DNA of 64,000 bases from Imbricaverruca yamaguchii (lineage: Eukaryota > Arthropoda > Thecostraca > Neoverrucidae), in contig JAOTOL010001564.1 of NCBI GenBank assembly GCA_034440575.1, positions 434,001 through 498,000 on the forward strand. The letters are read 5' to 3'. Below, piece by piece: positions 12,123 through 23,800 of the stretch (positions are counted from its first letter, which is position 1; each line of letters opens with the position of its first letter). A model generated the notes under the pieces. The model was given only the letters and a program-made list of their open reading frames with translations. It searched no databases and had not been told where the DNA came from. Both the position numbers and the translations under genes were made by a program.

Positions 12123-15100
12123 GTGGGTGTGGTGCTGGGGCCCGCCCGCATCCCGAGCTGCCGCTGGAGATGCGGGTGGGTGTGCCGGTGGAGATGCGGG
12201 TGGGTGTGCCGCTGGAGATGCGGGTGGGTGTGCTGGTGGTGTGCGGCCGAGCTGCCGCTGGGGATGCGGGTGGGTGTGCTGGTGGTGTGCGGCCGAGCTG
12301 CCGCTGGAGATGCGGGTGGGTGTGCCGCTGGAGATGCGGGTGGGTGTGCCGCTGGAGATGCGGGTGGGTGTGCCGCTGGAGATGCGGGTGGGTGCTGCTG
12401 GAGATGCGGGTGGGTGTGCCGCTGGAGATGCGGGTGGGTGTGTGTGTGCGCGGCCGGCTGCCGCTGGAGATGCGGGTGGGTGTGCCGCTGGGGATGCGGG
12501 TGGGTGTGCCGCTGGAGATGCGGGTGGGTGTGCCGCTGGAGATGCGGGTGGGTGTGCCGCTGGAGATGCGGGTGGGTGTGCCGCTGGAGATGCGGGTGGG
12601 TGTGCCGCTGGAGATGCGGGTGGGTGTGCCGCTGGAGATGCGGGTGGGTGTGCTGCTGGAGATGCGGGTGGGTTTGCCGCTGGAGATGCGGGTGGGTGTG
12701 CCGCTGGAGATGCGGGTGGGTGTGCCGCTGGAGATGCGGGTGGGTGTGTTGGTAGTGTGCGGCCCGGCTAGGCTTCCTCTGGAGATGCGGGTGGGTGTGC
12801 CGGTGGAGATGCGGGTGGGTGTGCCGCTGGAGATGCGGGTGGGTGTGCCGCTGGAGATGCGGGTGGGTTTGCTGCTGGAGATGCGGGTGGGTGTGCCGCT
12901 GGAGATGCGGGTGGGTGTGCCGCTGGAGATGCGGGTGGGTGTGCCGCTGGAGATGCGGGTGGGTGTGTTGGTAGTGTGCGGCCCGGCTAGGCTTCCTCTG
13001 GAGATGCGGGTGGGTGTGCCGCTGGAGATGCGGGTGGGTGTGCCGCTGGAGATGCGGGTGGGTGTGCCGCTGGAGATGCGGGTGGGTGTGCTGGTAGGTG
13101 CGGGCGGGTCTGCCGCTGGAGATGCGGGTGGGTGTGCCGTGGAGATGCGGGTGGGTGTGCCGTGGGTGGGTTGCCGCTGGAGATGCGGGTGGGTGTGCCG
13201 CTGGAGATGTGGGTGCCGCTGGAGATGCGGGTGGGTGTGCCGCTGGAGATGCGGGTGGGTGTGTTGGTAGTGTGCGGCCCGGCTAGGCTTCCTCTGGAGA
13301 TGCGGGTGGGTGTGCCGGTGGAGATGCGGGTGGGTGTGCCGGTGGAGATGCGGGTGGGTGTGCCAGTGGAGATGCGGGTGGGTGTGCCGCTGGAGATGCG
13401 GGTGGGTGTGCCGCTTGTGTGCGGCCGCCTCTGGGAGGCTGTGGAGTGTGGAAGGCTGGTGGTCACCTCTTCGAATCCTTTTCTTTCTCGTATGCAGCAT
13501 AGGTATGTTGGCGCATGCCATTGCAGAATTCCGGATATTTGGCAACGTTCGTGCTTACATGCATTTTTCCGATGACTTTTTCCTCACAAATAAGTCTGAG
13601 CAAGATATCTTGTATGTAAACACACTTCATGCGGTTTCCACAATTTGCCAAATATCTGAGGATGTGTTTTGTTCACAGGACGGAGCCATGGTCAGATCTC
13701 AGTGTCGTGCCTATCTGAGGATGTGTTTTGTTCGCAGGACGGAAGTCATGGTCAGATCTCAATGTCGTGCCTATCTGAGGATTTACTGTGTTCACAAGAG
13801 GAGCCATGGTCAGATCTCAATGTCTTGCCTATCTGAGGATGTGTTTTGTTCACAGGACGGCCTGTCGATCTCAATGTCGTGCCTATCTGAGGATGTGTTT
13901 TGTTCACAGGACGGAGCCATGGTCAGATCTCAATGTCGTGCCTATCTGAGGATGTGTTTTGTTCGCAGGACGGAAGCCATGGTCAGATCTCAATGTCTGC
14001 TATCTGAGGATTTGTTCAGGGAGCCATGGTCAGATCTCAATGTCTTGCCTATCTGAGGATGTGTTTTGTTCACAGGACGGAACCATGGTCAGATCTCAAT
14101 GTCGTGCCTATCTGAGGATGTGTTTTGTTCACAGGACGGAGTCATGGTCAGATCTCAATGTCGTACCTACGACTGGCACACTGAAGCGGGCTTCTATCAA
14201 ACTAACGCCACCGTTCCGTGTACCAGATGGCAGTACGATACTTCTGAATACACCAGTAACATAATAATCGAGGTAAGACATGCAGTCCATTCGAACAGCT
14301 AATTTAAAAATCATATATGATGTAGTTCCATTTTGGAATTGCGTTCCGAAAGCATTAGAGCTCAAAAAGCAACAGTATGTTAGCTGCCGCCGGTAGCCCA
14401 GCCTGGATTTCCCTAAGGGGAGGGCCGATGAAAAAATGTGATGAACCAGAGAAAGCTTCCGGCACGCTTGGAAAATTTAGGTGAATTTTTTTGGTGAGGA
14501 AAGAATTATCGTCTTACATAGCGCATTTTGTGGATACTGAGAGAGGGGAGGGCTGTGCCGGACCCCCAGTTTTCCCTTGACTGCGTCCCAAAGGAACGTA
14601 TCTTCCAAAAAGCACTAAAGCCGTGGTCTACGGCTAAGTGGCCGCCTGTCGATTGGCTTCCAATATTCTCTGTCATTTTATAGCACGATTTTGTGATGAC
14701 AACCCGCGGTGGTCGCCTGATTTGGTCTGACGGCGGTGGCTGCAGCGCACATGCAAAATTTAATTTAGCTTGAACATTCGATATGCTCATCAGCACTCCC
14801 GCTTTGCCAACCACTACTCCATTAACCTCTTTGGCGTCAAGTATGCTGTTTGCATGCTCACACAATACTCCTTTCATTTGTGCAACCATGACCATCTCGC
14901 TAATCCCAAATCGTAGCGTCTATGCGTGCTGATTTTGGAATTCCACGGCAACTGACTTATGGGATTAACTGTGTTTTCAGTGGAATCTGGTGTGCAGCCG
15001 TAGCTGGCTGCAAGTTGTCGCCAAAAGCATCTACATGGTCGGCATCATGTTGGGCGTTATCGCCTGGGGCTTAATCGCTGACAGGTGAGATATCGTCGGT

Positions 15101-17793
15101 CAGTGCAGACCTGAGATCAACCGTCGATAGACGAGATTTCAGCGGTCACATTGGGATCTGGAACTTTAGAATACAGCTGACGCCGTCAGGTGAGATGACT
15201 CTCGCCTGGGAGGAGAGTTTGCCACAAAGACATGTGCGTGCAATGCGATTCGGTACGTGGGGACGAATAGTCTAGGGGTAAGTTACCAGTCTCACGATCG
15301 AAAAATTGGGGTTCGAGCCTCACCTGTTGCTACTCTTCACCCGCGGCCAATCGTCCTGAGAGATTAGCGACGCTACATGACTCAGCGGTCGACGTGTCGT
15401 AAAACCAACAACCACCAGTTCGGTATGCGTTGATAAAGTTATTGATCCAGCAGGTCAACACGTGGATGACCTTCCGTGGTGAGAAGTTGCCAATGTTACA
15501 TACCGCCATGCGACTGCAAGACTTTTGGAATGCGGAACTGGGCGCTAACGTTTCTGCAACAGGAACCAGCGCGATGTGATCAACAGTACCATTAGCAATG
15601 TTCTTAGAAACTCCTGATGCGAAGGGCGGCAGTTGCACTCTGACGGAGTAAATGCATTTATGCCTTTGCGATAACACTTGATTTCGGTGCGGTCCCCGAC
15701 AATAGGCTTTATCATGCATTCTTGTGAGGAGATATACGCGCATGTGTGTGCGTGACACACCCCGCGCTCGCCGATACATTTCCCGTGTATTCTCGATATT
15801 GCACTTGTGAACGTGCGGCTCATCTATCCAACGCATGCAGACTTGCGTGTTGCGTTGCGCGGACGCCGCGGCTTGTTGCCGGTGCAGAGCTGGACCTGTC
15901 CAGCTCTGCTCCAGACTGGTGCCCGTGGCCACAGGTTCGGGCGCCGGCCGGCCTTGCTGGCGTGCCTGGCGCTCAACTGCGTGTGCTGCACAGCCACCGC
16001 CGCCTCCACGTCAGTCGAGATGTTCCTCGTGCTGCGCTTCATGTCCGCTTTCTTCGGAGTCGGCATGTATACCACTGGATTCGTGATGTGTAAGTTCGTC
16101 AGGAGCAGGCGTTCCTGGTGTGATATTGACTCAGGCAACCGCTGTGTCAATAAACATTAGGCATGGATTTTACCATTGCATACACCTGGGTAGGAATTTG
16201 GCTAAATGTAGAGAGGATTAGCTGCCATATTTGAACCATCTGACGTGCATGGGAACAATCAAACTGGGCGTGCTTGTTATTACATGAAGGCGTACAACGT
16301 AGATGGAAAATCAATGAATACACCCTAATCTAATTGTAGTCAGTGTTGCACACAAGCCTCATCTCGGCTGATTCAGGAAACTAATGACAAACATAGAAAT
16401 AATCAAGCTAAACACACACATCCCACTTGCATGATTGCATGTACCTATAGCAACAGTGACCTAGCTAGTCATCAATTCATCAGTCAGGGTGGTCATTCTC
16501 AGTCAGGTCGCTCATTCTCAGTCAGTCAGTGCTCATTTTCTCCGTCGGTATGTTTCCATCGAATGAAAGGATTGTACGCTGAAATGTTAGCCTTATTCAC
16601 CATTTTCGTTTATCCTTCTCACCCATGGTACTGTAGTTGATGTTTTCCCGGAGTGAATGATGGCACTGCTACAGGTGCGACGTTCAATATCACGAAGTTT
16701 GCAGGGTCCGTGTCTGTCCAGTTCCCCGCCGCGTCCGTCGACTCTCCCGTTGTGGTGGACTTACCCGCACTCTCCCGCCTGCTAACACAGTGCTGCCGCC
16801 GTGTGAGGCACACAGAAACCGCCAATAGCCACGCCTCTACCTGCAATTGATCAGGCTTGTGCCTGACCAAGTGGGTCTGTCGCCGCTGCCTCGCGAAGTG
16901 CATTTGTGGCCGGCCACGATTCGCTCCGCTAACCAGCCACGTGTGTGATCGCGTTCAGAGGCCAGCCACTCGTGTCGTTGTGCGCCACGTCAACCCGCAC
17001 GTGTACCAACCCGACAGCCATGGAGCTGGCCGGCGACAGGTGGCGTGCGCTGCTGGGCATCACCTACTGCCTGCCGATTTCCTTCGGCTTCATGGCCGTC
17101 GGGGGTCTGGCCTTCCTCGTCAGGGGTTGGAGATGGTTCCAGCTGGCCACCGCCCTGCCCGGACTCGCGTTCGTCGCGTTCTACTGGTGAGCACGAGCGG
17201 CGAAATTCGGCCGATCATGTTGGCCTGTGAGCGGCACATCAGTGGGATGCACAACGTGATCTATCGAGTACTGAATCACACAGGAACTGCCTTGCCTGCC
17301 GCATCTTGCCTACCAGACACACGCTCATCTTCTGGTCCGGCGTGCAGTGTATGTCATGTGATGGCTTTCACGGCACTGATTACCATATGTGGATAGTAAG
17401 TTGAGGTTGAATGTGAAGGTTGGAGCGTGACCGCTGTGTTATGTGATGCCCGCTTCTGTGTGCCGTTACGGTGTTAATAATCCATGGTGTCTCTGCTTCC
17501 TTAGGCTTGTGCCAGAGTCACCGCGCTGGCTCCTGTCCAAGGGCAGAGTTTCTGAGGCTAGACCCATATTGGAGAGCATATGTAAATACAACGCTTGCTC
17601 GCCGCTGGAGAAATTCCCAGAAAGAGAGGTTGGCGACCTGCTGCAACGGATGTTCTTCATGTTTATTTGATTCGTTCAGACTGATACGATTGTTGCTCTA
17701 TTGTGTGGCGTGTTTTTTTATTTTGTGTTCACATCGTGATATCCATGTCCTGAATAATTGCCAACCTTCACCCGCATTGTGTTCCCCGTACCT

Positions 17794-17880
<87 letters not shown>

Positions 17881-20800
17881 CATATATATATATATATACG
17901 TAAATACTCGATAGTGTACATCCTTTCGCACATCACCTCTTCTTACATTCACGGAAATGTGCCCTGAAGGATAAACGAAGAAATCACAATCGAAAAGTTA
18001 AATCAGGATGCTTGCGAATATCCACAAAAAATTAGTTGCATATTTCGAATTGATACAGGTTTAAGCGAAGTTGAGAAACCGAATGAAGAAATGGCCGCAA
18101 AAACAGTTCGGATTGCTTTAAACAGACCTTTACAACATGACAATAAGTATATTGAAAGGTTCGAAATTCGAAGTACACCTTTCTACTGATTTATGTCTGT
18201 GTTTGGATGATTCCTTTGTAAACGAAATTGAAATATCACATAGTATTGTCTTCCTGAATGAATGTTCGCCCCTGGCACGTTGCTTAACAATCTGAAAGCA
18301 TTTCTGACGCTTCATAGATCTCGCAGCCGAAAGCCTACCCAGAACAAATAAATAATGTTCAACTAAAATGGGAGTTGACCTTGTGAGGTCAACTAAAATG
18401 GGAAGAACACCAATGCGCATTTTTCAAATGTCAGAAGCACTGAATGACTTCAAAAGACTCGAACAGATTCATGTTACGTGTGCTGTGCAACATAAGTAAA
18501 TGTTTGGACTTGGAGGTTTCTTATGCAGGTGTGAACGAATGCAAACGTAATTTTAAATGTGCGTCTAATTTGGCGCAACTGGCTGATGCCTTGGTTCTAA
18601 TACCGACTTTCAATCTATCGTACATTGTAATTTATCGGCAGCGTCATGCAATGCAGTCTAGGAATATGTGTGCTAATGTCAGTTGATCGTTTTTTCAACA
18701 TTCCTGTGGCGTGTTTCAGTATCTTCCAATGGCGGACCGACCGACTGAGAGCTTCTTCGAACTACTGCGCAGCGCTAAGACCACCATCATGCTGGCCAGC
18801 CTGTTCGTCTGCTGGTTCGTCAACAGCATGGTCTTCTACGGCATCGTGCTGCAAACTGGCGACTTCGGCGGCAACATATATATGAACACCACCCTGGGAG
18901 GTGCGTCACTACTCCCTCCTCCTCCACCCTCTCCAATGTTCGTGTTTGCCTAGTTGTCCAACGTTGACTGCTTGCTTTGAGAATGTTCTGAATTGAGAGT
19001 ATAAAAGATCCTTCTGTTTTTCTTCTGGTCTATATTGGAATACTGCAAGATCACTCTGTGTGGAGACATGTACGTCTTCAGGTACTAGATTAAGTGAACT
19101 CGTGAATTGTTCTGGCCCTGAAATCCTGTTCTCACATACAAATTCAAATTATCGGTATCCTGCAGGGACGTGTCATTGTTCGTAGGAAGTCGCGAGTCGA
19201 TTTGAAATAGTTTCTGCTGAGTTCTGTGATGCGAAATGGAACACTCCCGAGTACAAACATGTACTATTTACTGTGCATGACTTATGGTAAGTCAAACACG
19301 CATCGCTTAAAGTATTTGATTGTCAGCTGTTGCTGCAGGATGTGTCGATGTTCACAGGTGTCGGCGACCACAGGTTTCGGCGACCACAAGTGTCGGTAAC
19401 CACATCGGTCAGTGATCACATTGTCGCTGCCGCACCTGTTGGTGAACACAGCTGTAGGTGACCACAGCTCTTGGTCACAACGGTTATCGGTGACCATACC
19501 TATCGATGACCGCATATGTCGTCACCGAAGCTGTTGGTGACCATATCTGTCATTGACCACATCTGTCAGTGACCACAGGTGTGGCCACCGCAGCTGTCGG
19601 TGACCACAGCTATTGCCACCGCAGCTGTTGGTAACCATAAAAAGCTGTCGGTTGTTACAGCTGTTTCCACTACAGCTGTCGGTGACCACAGCTATCGGTG
19701 GCCACAGCTGTCGCCACTGCACCTTCTGGTGACCACAGCTATCAGTAACGACAGCTGTCGGTGACCACACTTGTCGCCATCGCAGCTGTCAGTGACCGAA
19801 ATATGTTGGTGACTATTGCTGCCAGCGAGGACGGCTGCGGTGAGCTCGCTGTCGGTGATTACGGATATCCCTGGCCTGCGCTTTTGCTGGCATACCGGAA
19901 ATACTAGGTTGGCGAGGAATTGGTAATGCAAAAATATCACTGATGCAATCTGGTTGTGTGTCTGGCCGCCCCAGGTGTAGTGGAGGTGCCAGCTCTGATC
20001 ATCTGCGCCTACGCCATCTACCGCCTGGGACGGCGAGCTCCCATCAGCCTCAACATGGTGGGCGCCGGGATGGCCGGTCTCCTCGCGTTCGCCTACAAAT
20101 CCGGTGAGTATGGAGAGCACCGGATACTTTACTCCACTGGTTGCAACTGAGCTCTTATGAAACGGTGCGCGGGTGTCCAGCAAGGTGCTTTATAAGTACG
20201 TTATTTTTATCCAGGAATATAGTTGCTTTATTCTTATTCAGGAATATAAGTGCTTTGTTCTTATTCAGGAATAACAACAAAGGAAGTAGGATACAGGAGA
20301 CAAATTATTTGCCTTAAGATTAGAACCCCAATTATCCACGTATTCCTATATCTTTTTCGCTATGCTTTTTCATCATTGACGTTCTGCATGGTGGCACACT
20401 GCAGAATCACATGTGCAGCAAACATATAAAGCCGGTCGATAATGAAACTCATCACGGGAGCTGGTGCTCTGTTCATCCCCACCCCCACCCTGTGGCGAAC
20501 CACACTAGGTGACTGCATCTACAACCATCCGGTGAGATATAGCCGGTTAGGGCGTTGAACTCTTGATCGTAAGATCGTGTGTTCGATCCCGCGGCCGGCG
20601 GGATTACCGAGCCCACACCCGTGACAAATCAGCGGCAGAGGTCTATCAGGTCTGGGAAGGGAATGCACCGTAAAACAACCCCGGGTTCTTCTTCCTCAAC
20701 TGACGGGACATCTTCGCCGGTGCCCGCCGGCTGTCCAGCAGGCGGCCACGCGCAGGACTGGCCGGTGACGTGTCTGGGCCTGCTCGGCCGGTTCTGCATC

Positions 20801-23800
20801 ACAGCTTCCTTCAGCACCATCTACGTCTACACGGCCGAGCTGTTCCCCACGTCTGTGCGCAACACGTGTCTGGCCTGCTGCTCGGTGGGCTCTCGCCTCG
20901 GCGGCATCCTGGCGCCGTTCGTCGCCATGCTGGTGAGCAGGATGCGCCATGCCGATGCTGCTGATGTCCCCCCGTGATGGTGAGTGCTATGGATGGTGAC
21001 GATGGGTAGGGCCGATAGTGAGCCATGGTGGCAAGTGCTGATGTGCGTCTACGATGTGTTCTCCGCATGTTTGTTGTTGTTTTAGTTATCGTGGTGTATG
21101 TGCATTGAAAATGACGCTGATATGGCTTCGCCCGTATCATTATTGCCGTGATTAAGAACTGGTACGAACTGGCCTCTGGTACGTCCATTTTATCTTGCTT
21201 GCGTATGTCAGCACTATTTTGTTTTTAAAGTTTGTGAGCACGCTATTGCTCAGTTACCTGGTCCTGAACCGTTGTATTAATATGTGTGCCTGTCAATCAG
21301 TGCTGCTTCGGGAGAGGTGTGGTACAGGTACACGTTTGTGAAGTATGTCGCCATGCCTTTATATATGTATATATATGTGCACATAAGCATATACATGCAT
21401 ATCTCTGCATCTTTGGAAAACAATTGTACAGACATGGTATGGACGAGTTAAGTTAAATTTTACACAAGGTAGTATTGAGTTATATTTCTTTATCATTCGC
21501 CTCCACCTTATTGCAAGACATTCTACAAGGAATCTAGGACTAGTTAGTTATTTGGGCTTAGGGGCGCTTCGACTGCTTCGGTCATACAGCGCCCAGGAAT
21601 CTAGGACTACTGCGCTCATGTTCAACATTGTATGATGTGGCAAGTGCAGGTGACAAAGCTAAGGCAGCTTAGCCACGTGCATGGATGGTGCAGCAAGATA
21701 TTGGTGGAAATGATGGTGTCCGACAAAGCCCTTTCACCGCAGTTGTTAATCCCTGCCTAGCTGCGTAAGTTCTAAGAACGGTGAGCATAGCTAGGTGTGG
21801 TAGGACATTCCATCACCCTGCCATGTACAATAATCGTATGCCCTTTTTCGGCGTATGACAAAGAACAGTAGTCTGGTAGCAACTACTTTGTGCATGCTTG
21901 TCTCCCAATAATCAGTGTAGGAGAATGGCAACATTATGTGAACTCTGCTGTCGACACGACGTAAATAATAATAAGGTAAGTTGGACTTCTTAGTCCAACT
22001 TACCTGTGATGCGTAATAACAAGTCATTGCACATTCATGTATCTTTCCATTTCTGTTCATCTATTTCTGAGCCGCTGACTTTTATCACACATTTGCTGAT
22101 AAATATAAGGAATTGTGTAAGCGCATTTTGACGGGTTTGGTATGAATCTTAACTATATTTACAGCTGTATATAGCATTCCGTAGCTACATGTATAATTGG
22201 AATATACCTGTTCAGAACCACGAAGGATGGATATAACCGTAAAGCACATGACCGTTGCATTTTGTCCCCATTCCCTGTCCGCTGGTAATTAATTATCAGC
22301 CGGCCACCACGGCTGATATGATAACTATGAGATATTGCAGAATGTGCAGACAGGGAGGCCGGTGGGGCGGAACGGGGTGGAACGGGGTGGAACGAGATGA
22401 GTGGCAGTGCGGGTGCGATTGCCTGTCATCCTGAACCAACTTAAACCGGAATTGGTGTATCGATCACGCTTGCCATCCGTCGAAGTGACGCGTGCTTCCC
22501 ACCGTCACTGTCCTCGCACCGCGCTTCCGCCTGAACGATGGCTGATAACATGTGTACTGCACTGTACATTGTACGGTGGATAAGTCAGAATCACTTCCTA
22601 ACTCGCCCGATCGGATTGTCAGAGTTCGCAGCTCCGTACAACCCTAAACATTAATTCAACAAAAGTGGCGGAACAGCACGCAAGTGTCGTTCATCGTTTA
22701 ACTACTCGTTCCTCGTTGCTCAAGCGTGTTTTGAAGACGGGCGTATAACTTGTTGAAATATGCATACGCTTCGAAGCCAACATGAATTACTAAACTGTTA
22801 CCAACATCTGGTATTAGTCTGCATTGCGCATACTTGGTGATATCTACACAAAGTTGTCGTTATGCATGCTTACTCTGTCACAAATCAAAACGTAGTTGGA
22901 ATCATTCCAGGGCAAATTGGCGGAGTCGAGGACAAATCTGCAAATACCTATAGATTTTGGTGATTCGGTCTTCATTAAGATAGCATAGCCTTCGTTTGTA
23001 ACCTTTTTCGAGTTATAGAGAGGAAATCGAATTCGCACAGTTTCGCGTCGGACGCCGGACACTGTGACTGCGCGTGCTGTTGAGCCCGCGTGCTGTTGAG
23101 CCCGCGTGTTGTTAAGACATAAAAGACATAAAGACATAAAAGATTAGTGCAACTATGAGCCACAAGGGCCCTTCTTGGTTGCACTCTGTACATTCAGTCA
23201 GTTGCCCACCAAATCTGGCAATCAGCCCTCCCTGTAATACTGTAAAGCAAGCTCTCCATTCTTATAATGATTGTCTTTGCTGTTTTTAAAGATGTTCAAT
23301 GTGCTGCTACTGACAATGGCTTCTGGCAGCTGGTTCCAGTGTTCTACTACCCTATTGATGAAGAAAGTCTGTCTTAACCTTGTTCTGCTGTGGTTAACTT
23401 TAATTTTGAATTGATGATCTCTACTTGCATCATTTCTGTTAAATTCAAACATTTCCCCAAGGTATCCCCTCTCCAGACCATGGACAAATTTAAAGACCTC
23501 GATGAGATCTCCTCTCAGCCTTCTATATCTAAGTGCAAACATATTAAATTTCTTCAATCTTTCCTCAAATGCCAGGTTGCTTATACCATTAACCATTTGT
23601 GTAGCCCTCTTTTATACTCTCTCTAAAAGCCAACAATCTTTTTCATAGCTAGGAGACCAATCTTGGATGCAGTATTCAAAATGTGGCCTGACATATGCAC
23701 AGTAAAGCTTCCTGATGACTTCCTCACTTCTGTATGATACATTCCTATTTATTGCCCCAAGCATTGTCAGTGCCTTCTTCCTGGCTTTCTTGGTCTGTTC

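Noticed and set aside
12001..13545. 514-codon minus ORF and overlapping plus ORFs of 238-462 codons over the 24-bp array
   Set aside because: They are produced by a 24-bp period, which is divisible by 3. The proteins are pure repeat and the plus frame is needed only up to the first donor.
12105..14170. CRISPR-like appearance of regular repeats
   Set aside because: Units are direct tandem repeats without unique spacers, in a eukaryotic gene.
15330..15932. 200-codon minus ORF in SLC22 intron 3
   Set aside because: It runs antisense through an intron, overlaps a SINE and the start of its reading frame lies at the exon 4 acceptor; no motif or splice support.
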